Virus record (IMG/VR): IMGVR_UViG_3300032050_013007 | Location: 18,254 to 82,253 of that record | Length of the DNA: 64,000 bases | Source of the DNA: a virus | Direction: 5' to 3' (one strand) | Part shown: positions 50,461-58,112 of the stretch, piece after piece | How the letters are laid out: every line of letters begins with the position of its first letter | How positions within the stretch are numbered: the first letter of the stretch is position 1 | Made by a program: the position numbers and the translations under genes | The notes under the pieces: generated by a model | The model's database searches: none | What the model was told of the DNA's origin: nothing | The model's input: only the letters and a program-made list of their open reading frames with translations

Positions 50461-52249
50461 AATCTCGTAGAAGTTTGCTCAATTGATTCTCCATTTCACC
50501 TAAAGAATTTTTTGCTCTAGATAAATCAATGTATGAATCGTCTTCAGTCAAACTATCGTTTTCTAAAAGAATTTTTAAATTATCCCTTTTAAAGTTTTCG
50601 GGAATTGGAGGTTCTGCACCTCCTGCAGGTTCAGGTGATGGTGGGGCTCCCCCTCCACCAGGAGGCGCCGGTGGGGCTCCACCTGCGGCAGTCGCTCCTG
50701 TTACAGAACCATATAACTTATCTACATTATCAAATATACCCGTATGAGTAATAATAGTTGCGGTATTAGTTAATTCAGCACCAACCGCCTTTTCAATTCT
50801 TTGTTGTTGTAAATCAAGTTTAATTTCTTCATCACTAAATCCAAGTACGTGTTTTTTAGCCCAAGAAACTGACACAGGTGCAATACCCTCAATCGCCGTA
50901 ACTGCGTCTTTATATAAAAGTATTTTTTCCTTCCAAACATCAACTTTCAATAAATCCGCTTGGGTCGATGGATTGGTTAAACCTAAGGTGAAGTTAGATA
51001 ATTCATCTTCAAACCCCATTAAAAACAGGTGAATAATCGCAATCTTATTTAATTCGGCAATCATACACTTTTGAATTCTGTTTATGGTGCGAGCAAAACG
51101 TATGTCTTGTAATGACAAATTTTTACCTTCACCTACAACCTCTTCAAAACCTAAAAACGCTTTAGGTACACGTAATGCAGTCAATAGTTTCTTTTGGATG
51201 TATTCAATATCAGCGATTTCAGATAAGTTTTGAGCGCCAGGTAAAGTATCGATTGGAGATGCTTGTGCTGGGTCACGAACAGGAATAAAATAATCTTGGT
51301 CAACCGCCATTTGATTAAATCTCATATCAACATTACCTGTCTTTGAGTCAACTACTTGGTCACGTTTAAACTTATTTGCAACACGTTGTACATAAGCTTC
51401 AACATCCTTATCATCCATATTACCAACAAACACCTTAAACACTCTTCTTTCAGGGGCTCTTGATGTTCTGTATATCAACATAGCATCTTCGGATAATAAC
51501 AATTGTTTCCAAATACGACGAGCTTTTTCCAACATAGAGGTACCATAAGGGAGTTTTCTATCGTCACCAAGCAATCTAAAGTGAGCAACTTCCCATGAAT
51601 TAAATTCCATGTCTTTTGCTTTCCACTTAAATCTTAAACCTCTATTTTCTTTTGGTTCATCAACATTTTGAGTTTTTGCCGGCATTCCCCTTTCCAATCT
51701 TTCAATCTCAATATTGGGTAACTGCATACAACCAACAACACCTTTTTCAGGGTCTAACTTTAGATATACAAAGTTATCTCCATACTTACAAGTGTTTCTT
51801 GTCCACATTGGTAAGTTGGTATTAAGGTCAAGTGCGTTATTAAATAAATCAGTTAAAATTCCTTTTATTCTTTTTGATTCAGAATAAATTTGCAACATAT
51901 AACCATTTTGGTCTACAGTTGTTGATTCTTCTCCGTATATGTCTAAAGCTGCAGAAATCTCTGGAGTATATTCCATACTCTCATAGTCATAAAATGAAGC
52001 CAAACGAGTTGGTTCATAATATACGGCTTGTGTATACAAATTACTCTCAATCTTCGTCCATTGGTTTGCCAAATAGAAAGTTTGTTGAGCTTGTAAAAGT
52101 TCTTTTTCATATTCTTGTTTTGAAGTGGTTTTGAGCAGCTCTTTCTTATCAAATTTATATGTAGGATAATCTTGATTTAACTGAGCGTTAGGTCCAAAAG
52201 CCCTTGTTAACCTCTGCCAAACTGTATACTGATTGTTGTTATTTTCCAT
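50459..52249 (-). CDS. 20: Portal vertex protein, gp20-like
   Basis: The 596-residue product has the T4 portal layout: FYDYESMEYTPEISAALDIY (about 81-100), ESTTVDQNGYMLQIYSESKR, TRNTCKYGDNFVYLKLDPEK, VAHFRLLGDDRKLPYGTSML, ILYKDAVTAIEGIAPVSVSW and a DIEYIQKKLLTALRVPKAFL segment. A Gly/Pro-rich linker (about 520-550) precedes a short helical tail, an extension absent from T4. The portal forms the dodecameric ring at one head vertex through which DNA enters. It sits between the terminase and the prohead genes. Confidence 0.92.
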   Translation of the reverse strand: MENNNNQYTVWQRLTRAFGPNAQLNQDYPTYKFDKKELLKTTSKQEYEKELLQAQQTFYLANQWTKIESNLYTQAVYYEPTRLASFYDYESMEYTPEISAALDIYGEESTTVDQNGYMLQIYSESKRIKGILTDLFNNALDLNTNLPMWTRNTCKYGDNFVYLKLDPEKGVVGCMQLPNIEIERLERGMPAKTQNVDEPKENRGLRFKWKAKDMEFNSWEVAHFRLLGDDRKLPYGTSMLEKARRIWKQLLLSEDAMLIYRTSRAPERRVFKVFVGNMDDKDVEAYVQRVANKFKRDQVVDSKTGNVDMRFNQMAVDQDYFIPVRDPAQASPIDTLPGAQNLSEIADIEYIQKKLLTALRVPKAFLGFEEVVGEGKNLSLQDIRFARTINRIQKCMIAELNKIAIIHLFLMGFEDELSNFTLGLTNPSTQADLLKVDVWKEKILLYKDAVTAIEGIAPVSVSWAKKHVLGFSDEEIKLDLQQQRIEKAVGAELTNTATIITHTGIFDNVDKLYGSVTGATAAGGAPPAPPGGGGAPPSPEPAGGAEPPIPENFKRDNLKILLENDSLTEDDSYIDLSRAKNSLGEMENQLSKLLRD

Positions 52250-52295
52250 TTTAAAAATTTAGAACTTACTATGGATAATTAAATAGTTTAGATTC

Positions 52296-52309
52296 TTATA
52301 AATATTATC
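52296..52309 (-). promoter_or_regulatory. Candidate phage late promoter
   Basis: On the minus strand it reads GATAATATTTATAA, 46 bases before the portal ATG at 52249. It overlaps the last codons of the terminase gene. Confidence 0.5.
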
Positions 52310-54065
52310 TACCACCAAATAACCACGCATATTTCATATAATCGTCTTTACTAATATTATTACCATTAAATTGATTTGGTCTATCTGTTGAAACCGGTAT
52401 GACCGGATTAAATGCAATTTGAGCACCAACATTTTCATTATTACTAACAGACCAAGATTCAATCATAGCCTTTGTTTGTTCTGTTACTTTTGTAAGTTGT
52501 GAAAATGATGATTCCGCAACATAACAAGCCATGGCGATAGACATAATTAAGTCATCATGGTGTCCTTTTTGGTGGTCAGGTCTTCCGTTAATGTAAATGA
52601 AAGTGTTCATCTCATTGAATAATCTATTACTATAGATTCTAAATTTGTGTCTCATGGCCTCCTCAAACGAGGCAATGATTTGAACTCTCTTGTTATTAAA
52701 ATTAATTCCTGGTATCTTTTCCGCGGCTTTTGGGTCCCATTTCCATTTGTTAGCTACGTCAACACCGTCAACATACAGGTTTTTATACCCCATCTCTTGT
52801 AATTTTCTTGATGTTGACACACCCATACCACCAGTTATATCAATCACAATAAAACATGAGTACATACTTGCCCATTTGTAGCAAATATCAGCCATCGTAT
52901 CAGGTGGTAACTTACCAACAAATTCCGCAACCTGTTCCCTCTCGTCAAAATCAATTATCTGAAATGAACTGAAATCCTCACTGTCACCCCTACTTACGTC
53001 AACCCCCATAACATACTTATGACCCTCAACAGGTTCTTTCCATATCCATAGAGCATTACCCATCATTTTATTTTGAGGTGGCCTAATCATGTTTTCCCTA
53101 ATATCTTGTAGTAAATTAGAATCAAACACATTATCACCAGAGCCTAAAAAATTACATTCTAACTCCTGAGAAACCTTTCGTTTATCATACTTTAATTTTT
53201 TAACCATACCTTCAAACCAATCTGAACATGGTTTATAACCACCATCCATTATTGATTTTAATTCCTCATAGTCTCTAGTTTCAAATGGTATATTAGTCCA
53301 ACTAATAATATCTTCTTTAGAATATTCTTCCTTGTTAAGTAAGTAATGAATAATGTCTTTTGTTTTAACCAGATATAAATCTTTAGTATATCTAGGGTCT
53401 CTAAACCAATACATTTCAGAAATCTTAAAGTCATTCATATTCCTATTAGCTTGGTCATAAATTTCATAGTATATTGGGTCAAATCCGTTTGGGGTTGATA
53501 CTACAATTACTTTACCTCCCGTAGACAAGGAGGCCATACAAGCGGCCCAAAAATCACTATCAGCCTCGATAAACGCTGCCTCGTCAAAAATTAATATTGT
53601 TGGTGTAAAACCACGAAGTGCGTCTTTTGATGTTGCAACTGCCTTAACTTCACACCCATTATTTAGTTTATAATGTTTTTGTGAGTTTTTATCCGCAGAA
53701 AAATCAATACCAACCCAAGAAGGCCACTGTCCAACAAAAGCCCTAATTTTATTAGCCATTTCAAGAGAAGTATCAAGTTTGTTGGCAATAATTAGAATTT
53801 TTTCAGGTTTGTTTTTTTTAGCAAATGCCAATCTTTTTGAAACCCAAGCTGCCGTTACTGTCGATACACCTGCTTGTCTGTATTTTAACGCAATGTTTTC
53901 ATTATAATTTTCGTAGTCGTCAAGCAAACTAATTTGGTCAGGGAATAGTTCTAATGGAACATACTTTGACACTGTATTGTCATAGGTTTGTAAATATGTC
54001 TTAAGAGCATAAGGAGTGTCCTTCATGCACCTAACATATTCTATCATTACTTGTTCTTTTGTCAT
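52305..54065 (-). CDS. 17: Terminase large subunit, gp17-like
   Basis: The 586-residue product has the packaging ATPase: Q-motif FPDQISLLDDY (41-51), Walker A-like KYRQAGVST (61-69), Walker B ILIFDEAAF (157-165) and motif III VIVVSTPNGFD. The RNase H-like nuclease carries MGVDVSRGDSEDFSSF (Asp356), IVIDITGGMGVS (Asp409) and HHDDLIMSIA (Asp504/505). It pumps and cuts phage DNA at the portal. The Walker A lacks a canonical GxxxxGK(S/T), as in other T4-type terminases. The small subunit is not recognised nearby. Confidence 0.93.
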   Translation of the reverse strand: MTKEQVMIEYVRCMKDTPYALKTYLQTYDNTVSKYVPLELFPDQISLLDDYENYNENIALKYRQAGVSTVTAAWVSKRLAFAKKNKPEKILIIANKLDTSLEMANKIRAFVGQWPSWVGIDFSADKNSQKHYKLNNGCEVKAVATSKDALRGFTPTILIFDEAAFIEADSDFWAACMASLSTGGKVIVVSTPNGFDPIYYEIYDQANRNMNDFKISEMYWFRDPRYTKDLYLVKTKDIIHYLLNKEEYSKEDIISWTNIPFETRDYEELKSIMDGGYKPCSDWFEGMVKKLKYDKRKVSQELECNFLGSGDNVFDSNLLQDIRENMIRPPQNKMMGNALWIWKEPVEGHKYVMGVDVSRGDSEDFSSFQIIDFDEREQVAEFVGKLPPDTMADICYKWASMYSCFIVIDITGGMGVSTSRKLQEMGYKNLYVDGVDVANKWKWDPKAAEKIPGINFNNKRVQIIASFEEAMRHKFRIYSNRLFNEMNTFIYINGRPDHQKGHHDDLIMSIAMACYVAESSFSQLTKVTEQTKAMIESWSVSNNENVGAQIAFNPVIPVSTDRPNQFNGNNISKDDYMKYAWLFGGR

Positions 54066-54070
54066 ATTCC

Positions 54071-54080
54071 TATAAATATC
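54071..54080 (-). promoter_or_regulatory. Candidate phage late promoter
   Basis: On the minus strand it reads GATATTTATA, 5 bases before the terminase ATG at 54065 and directly after the hairpin at 54081. Confidence 0.55.
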
Positions 54081-54105
54081 AAACCCCCGATAAACGGGGG
54101 TTTTT
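54081..54105. terminator. Hairpin terminator
   Basis: AACCCCCG and CGGGGGTT form an 8-bp stem. The plus side has a strong T run, while the minus side has only TTTG before the late-promoter motif. It probably ends the minus operon reading into 54110 and may also stop antisense transcription. Confidence 0.75.
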
Positions 54106-54109
54106 ATTT

Positions 54110-55435
54110 TTAAAGACCTAAATCTGCTAGATTTATGTCATCCAAATCATCATCATCCCATTTACTTGCTTCATCCTCATATTCTTGTTTTTTTAAATCT
54201 GAAACAATTTCATCAACCATCCTTTGAACCGCTTTATTTGCCGATGGGTCTCCGTTCAAAACACTTTTTGCAAATTTGAAAAAATCTTCAGCTGGTAGTT
54301 TTGAAAATCTCATAAAGAGGTAGTGTTGTATGTGTCTCTTATCTTCGTCAAATAACTCTAATGGGTATGACGCTTGGAATTTTTCCCAGAATATTGGTCC
54401 CAATCTCATATCCCAAATCTCAGCAGGAAGAGTGTCTTCGGCACCCATAATCATTTCAGCTTGTTTTGGGTCATCAGGTAATCCGTGTGTTCCGAATATA
54501 TCATAAACACCTTTAATAAGTTCATGTACTAATAATGGAAATGTTGCGGCTCTTGCCTTAACTGTTGGTGGGTCTGTTTCGATATCTACTTCAGATTGAC
54601 CAATTTGACCTTCACCTGATGCTGCCATACCCTCCATGTCCGGCATAACCCAATATAAGTGGTCCATAAGTGATTGGTTTACCCCATATAAATTAGCAAG
54701 TTCAGGGTCTAATCTATCAAGTTCATCTCTAACTAATTCAAACATGTAATGCCCTTTTTTAGACGCCCCCTGTATTAAAGAATTAATGAATCTTCTTTTA
54801 GCTTTTTCTAAATTAAATTTTTCAAATTCGTCTACAAAATCTTCAAGCTCATCTTGGTGTTTAAATGCTTGTTTAACATCTTGTTGTTTTGGTTCTTGAG
54901 GTTGTTGTCTCATTCCTTCAGCTGATGACATTGGTCCCATAACTAGTTTTGCATCAAACTGCATTGCTCCTTCAGGAATTGACATTTCTTTTTTTACCAA
55001 ATCAACCGCTAATCTTTCCAAGTATTCTTTATGTTGGAACTGTATTCTACCAACTTGTTGTAATGACTGCATAGCCATACCCATAAGTTGCATTAATGGG
55101 TTTCTCCCCTGAAGCGGAGCGGTTGTACCTAAATATCTTCTAACATTATCAACAGAATCTTTAAATCTTTTTGAGGAAACTAACTCAACGAAATCTCTGT
55201 CACCAATAGGCATTGCCGGATGTTTTGAGAATGGGGTTTCTTTACCTGTAATTTTTCTTTCGATATTTGGGTCCATTCTTTCAGGACCTTCATAATCTAT
55301 TGGAGCTTCATTTAAGACTCTTTTAATAGTTTTTAACAAATCATTTTCTTTTCTTGTTAAACCCTCAGTCATCAACTTCCTCTCTAAAGTTGATTTTTTC
55401 TTCAAGATTTTTTCCATTTTAATGTTATGACTCAT
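54110..55435 (-). CDS. Unknown head-region protein, probably virion-associated
   Basis: The 441-residue product begins with a long basic helical leader (KKKSTLERKLMTEGLTRKEN, then LLKTIKRVLNEAPIDYEG) containing LNE before Ala, the same motif as other leader-bearing proteins. The middle is Gln/Met-rich (LMQLMGMAMQSLQQVGRIQF) and the C-terminal half is helical and acidic (AKRRFINSLIQGASKKGHYM; YLFMRFSKLPAEDFFKFAKS), ending DDDDLDDINLADLGL. It lies just upstream of the terminase gene. No family is recognised. It is likely head-packaged or head-associated. Confidence 0.5.
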   Translation of the reverse strand: MSHNIKMEKILKKKSTLERKLMTEGLTRKENDLLKTIKRVLNEAPIDYEGPERMDPNIERKITGKETPFSKHPAMPIGDRDFVELVSSKRFKDSVDNVRRYLGTTAPLQGRNPLMQLMGMAMQSLQQVGRIQFQHKEYLERLAVDLVKKEMSIPEGAMQFDAKLVMGPMSSAEGMRQQPQEPKQQDVKQAFKHQDELEDFVDEFEKFNLEKAKRRFINSLIQGASKKGHYMFELVRDELDRLDPELANLYGVNQSLMDHLYWVMPDMEGMAASGEGQIGQSEVDIETDPPTVKARAATFPLLVHELIKGVYDIFGTHGLPDDPKQAEMIMGAEDTLPAEIWDMRLGPIFWEKFQASYPLELFDEDKRHIQHYLFMRFSKLPAEDFFKFAKSVLNGDPSANKAVQRMVDEIVSDLKKQEYEDEASKWDDDDLDDINLADLGL

Positions 55436-55437
55436 AA

Positions 55438-56400
55438 TTATTTTAAATTAATTCCTATTGAATCAAAGCTCATCCAATCAGGTAGTTTACCCGCCTTTGG
55501 AGCTGGTTTATGTTTTGGTTGATACGGGGTATCTTTTTTTGGTTTTGATGGGGTATCAACATCAGGTTTAACCGGTGTTTCAACCTCCTTTTCTTTCGCC
55601 TTTGGTGCTGGTTTATGTTTTGGCTGATACGGGGTATCTTTTTTTGGTTTTGATGGAGTATCAACATCAGGTTTAACCGGTGTCTCAACCTCTTTTTCAG
55701 ATTCTATAATCGTTTTAATAAAATCTTTTTTGCTCATTTTTGGTGGTATATTTTTCTGAATCATGTTCATAATACTTTCTTCTAATTTTTGTTCAAATGT
55801 AGGTCTAAAACTATTTCCCACACCCTTACTAACCGCGGCGGTATTTACACTTGCTAATTTATTAAAATAATCTTTAAATGAAAAATCTTCGTTAGTTTCT
55901 TCTTTCTTTTCAGGTAATTTTTTAAAATCTTTGGTTGATTTAGCAAATTCTTTTGCCATTTTACACCATTTTTTTTGTTCTTTAGTTTTACCATCACCGC
56001 ACTTAGCAAAAAACAATTTTTGTTGTGATTTAGATTCAAACTTTTCCTGTAAATCATCACTCATTGCTAAACCTAAATCAGGGTCTTTTTCACTAACCGC
56101 TAATGCAATATCATCATTTTCTAAATCATCACTTTCATTTGTAGTAGTAACAATCGCTTTACCATTTTGATTTTTAACCACATAATTACCAACCGCCATT
56201 TCTTTACCAGGGTCAATTTGATATTCTTTGGTTGTTTTTTGAATTTCTTTAACACCTGGTGGAGTTTGCTCTTTAGTTTCTATTTTAGATTCTTCCAATC
56301 TTTGATATAGAGCATTTATCTGATTTTCAGTTAATTCAGATAAAGTAGAACTGTTTAGTCCCGCGTTAATTAAAGATAATATTTTATTATTAGGTTTCAT
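55438..56400 (-). CDS. Unknown head-region protein with a 35-residue tandem repeat
   Basis: The 320-residue product has a short segment SKSQQKLFFAKCGDGKTKEQ (about 124-143) resembling the small phage DUF3008-like motif, and a Lys/Pro tail built from two tandem 35-residue repeats (VETPVKPDVDTPSKPKKDTP, YQPKHKPAPKA). It ends PDWMSFDSIGINLK. The upstream gene overlaps it by 11 bases and the downstream gene starts 2 bases after its stop. The repeated basic tail could bind DNA or another head protein. It is not recognised beyond this. Confidence 0.5.
   Translation of the reverse strand: MKPNNKILSLINAGLNSSTLSELTENQINALYQRLEESKIETKEQTPPGVKEIQKTTKEYQIDPGKEMAVGNYVVKNQNGKAIVTTTNESDDLENDDIALAVSEKDPDLGLAMSDDLQEKFESKSQQKLFFAKCGDGKTKEQKKWCKMAKEFAKSTKDFKKLPEKKEETNEDFSFKDYFNKLASVNTAAVSKGVGNSFRPTFEQKLEESIMNMIQKNIPPKMSKKDFIKTIIESEKEVETPVKPDVDTPSKPKKDTPYQPKHKPAPKAKEKEVETPVKPDVDTPSKPKKDTPYQPKHKPAPKAGKLPDWMSFDSIGINLK
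55494..55703. repeat. Tandem 105-bp repeat within the gene at 55438
   Basis: The block from about 55494 is repeated at 55599, an exact 105-base (35-codon) step, with only a few substitutions. Confidence 0.85.
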
Positions 56401-56800
56401 AAACTACTTTTTTTTCAAACTCCAAAACTATATCTCTTTCATAGAGTTTATTTTTAACATCTTCTTCTTTCTCACCAAAACGAAATACTAATCTTTTCTT
56501 CAAATCAAAATTAATATTTTCGTTTTCATCCTCCCAAGATAAAGCAATTATATCATCAATTGCATCTATCATTGAAAAAAAATCGGAGTTCTGTATAACC
56601 GACATTTTAATTTCATCGTTTTTTAGAACTCCTACTCTTTTTATATTTTCAATGTTTGGAGGTAATGGGTAACCGTTTGAAGGTTTTGATTCCCAGTTTT
56701 CTCCCCAAACATTTTCCAAACTATCTGAGAATATAAATTCGTATATATTATCTCCTTTATAGTTTGGACCTAATTCATTAACAAATATCAAAAAACTCAT
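56390..56800 (-). CDS. Unknown small acidic protein
   Basis: The 136-residue product starts MSFLIFVNELGPNYKGDNIY, with WGENWESKPSNGYPLPPN (about 32-49) and LKKRLVFRFGEKEEDVKNKL near the C-terminus. It has an alpha/beta composition and no signal peptide. It overlaps the gene before by 4 bases and the gene after by 11 bases, so it is part of the head operon. No family is recognised. Confidence 0.5.
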   Translation of the reverse strand: MSFLIFVNELGPNYKGDNIYEFIFSDSLENVWGENWESKPSNGYPLPPNIENIKRVGVLKNDEIKMSVIQNSDFFSMIDAIDDIIALSWEDENENINFDLKKRLVFRFGEKEEDVKNKLYERDIVLEFEKKVVYET

Positions 56801-58053
56801 AGAATACGACCCTTAGGACTAACTCTAACTTTAGTATCATTTATCTCAAAAACCAAATTTTTGTTATTGTCTTTTCCTACTAGTTTCGCTTCTTTGTATT
56901 TTTTAATTAATTTTCTTGAAATAACCTCTTGTTCAACATTTTCACTGATTACACCGAGTTTCCAAACTAATTCTTCTCTACTTTTTCTTTTTTGTTCGGT
57001 TAAAACTTTTTCAGTATTTTCAATATTAAAATATTTTGTTAAGATTTTATCAACTTTTGACTCCGTGAATAAACCTTCAATCATCTCTTCCACTTTGGCG
57101 GCCTCATAATCTGACATACCACGGTTTTTAAGTTGTTTAGGTTTAGTTCTTTTTGGGGTTTCAAAATCACCATAGTCTAGTACTTCATCAAACATTTCAG
57201 CCATTTCTCCCCCTGTCTCAGGTTGAGGTGCTTCAGGTGATTCTGGTTCGATTTCTTCTCCACCCATTTCTCCTTCACTACCCATTCCTTCTTCCTCACC
57301 TTCAAATTTCATCATAATTTCATCTCTGTCCTCTTCTTCCAAATTATTTAAATCAAATGCTGATAAAACTGAATTTATAACATATTTTATATCTTTTGAG
57401 GACATTGGATTTTCTTCATCTTGAGATAACGTTCTAATTTTTTGAGCTAGTTTTCCTGTAAGTTTTTGTATCGTTTTAAAAGTCGCCGGTTCTTCATCAC
57501 CCATTCCTCCTTCTTCACCTGAATCTGATGGTCCTTCTTCACCTGAATCTGCTGGTCCTTCGTCATCCATTTCTGCCGGAGCCGGTCCTTCGTCATCCAT
57601 TCCTGTAGGAGCGGGTGCAGGTGCTGGGGCTGGTGCCGCCGCAGGTGGTGCTTGTTCTTCCATAGCGGTTTTAAGATAATATTTCATACCACTCTCATCT
57701 TCTTCGTTAAATAACGATAAATTTTTATCATTACCTGTTGATTCGTTAATTTCTTTAACAATCAAGTTAAGCCTTTTAAGAGCTTGGGAATATGAGTTAT
57801 AATATTTTCTACTTTTCATGGGTTCTATATAGTCAGACGAAGATTCTGAAATGCCTTTTTTAATAACATATCCATTTTTTTCTTTATCAATTCTATATGT
57901 GTATCCATCTGATAATACTTTTGAGTATTCAACAGATGTATCCTCATTAATCGGCTTAGGTATGTATTCTTTGTATCTTGATATCTCAATCATACGATTG
58001 ATTTTATCCATACCTTGAAGTTTCTCACTTCCTATTGGTTTTAGTTTTCCCAT
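56797..58053 (-). CDS. Acidic head-region protein, possible scaffold or core component
   Basis: The 418-residue product has an N-terminal basic segment, an Ala/Pro run (APPAAAPAPAPAPAPTG, about 137-153) and acidic repeats (MDDEGPAPAEMDDEGPADSG). A helical middle (TFKTIQKLTGKLAQKIRTLS) and an acidic stretch follow, then a C-terminal basic region (KLIKKYKEAKLVGKDNNK). The YIPKPINEDTS site near residue 37 has I-x-E. Its composition resembles the gp22-like scaffold, so it may be a second core protein. No family is recognised. Confidence 0.5.
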   Translation of the reverse strand: MGKLKPIGSEKLQGMDKINRMIEISRYKEYIPKPINEDTSVEYSKVLSDGYTYRIDKEKNGYVIKKGISESSSDYIEPMKSRKYYNSYSQALKRLNLIVKEINESTGNDKNLSLFNEEDESGMKYYLKTAMEEQAPPAAAPAPAPAPAPTGMDDEGPAPAEMDDEGPADSGEEGPSDSGEEGGMGDEEPATFKTIQKLTGKLAQKIRTLSQDEENPMSSKDIKYVINSVLSAFDLNNLEEEDRDEIMMKFEGEEEGMGSEGEMGGEEIEPESPEAPQPETGGEMAEMFDEVLDYGDFETPKRTKPKQLKNRGMSDYEAAKVEEMIEGLFTESKVDKILTKYFNIENTEKVLTEQKRKSREELVWKLGVISENVEQEVISRKLIKKYKEAKLVGKDNNKNLVFEINDTKVRVSPKGRIL

Positions 58054-58080
58054 TTTATTTTTTTTGTGAAAATTATTTTT

Positions 58081-58093
58081 ATATAAATATATC
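58081..58093 (-). promoter_or_regulatory. Candidate phage late promoter
   Basis: On the minus strand it reads GATATATTTATAT, 27 bases before ATG 58053. Confidence 0.6.
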
Positions 58094-58112
58094 AGTATTA
58101 AGAAAATTCCAT

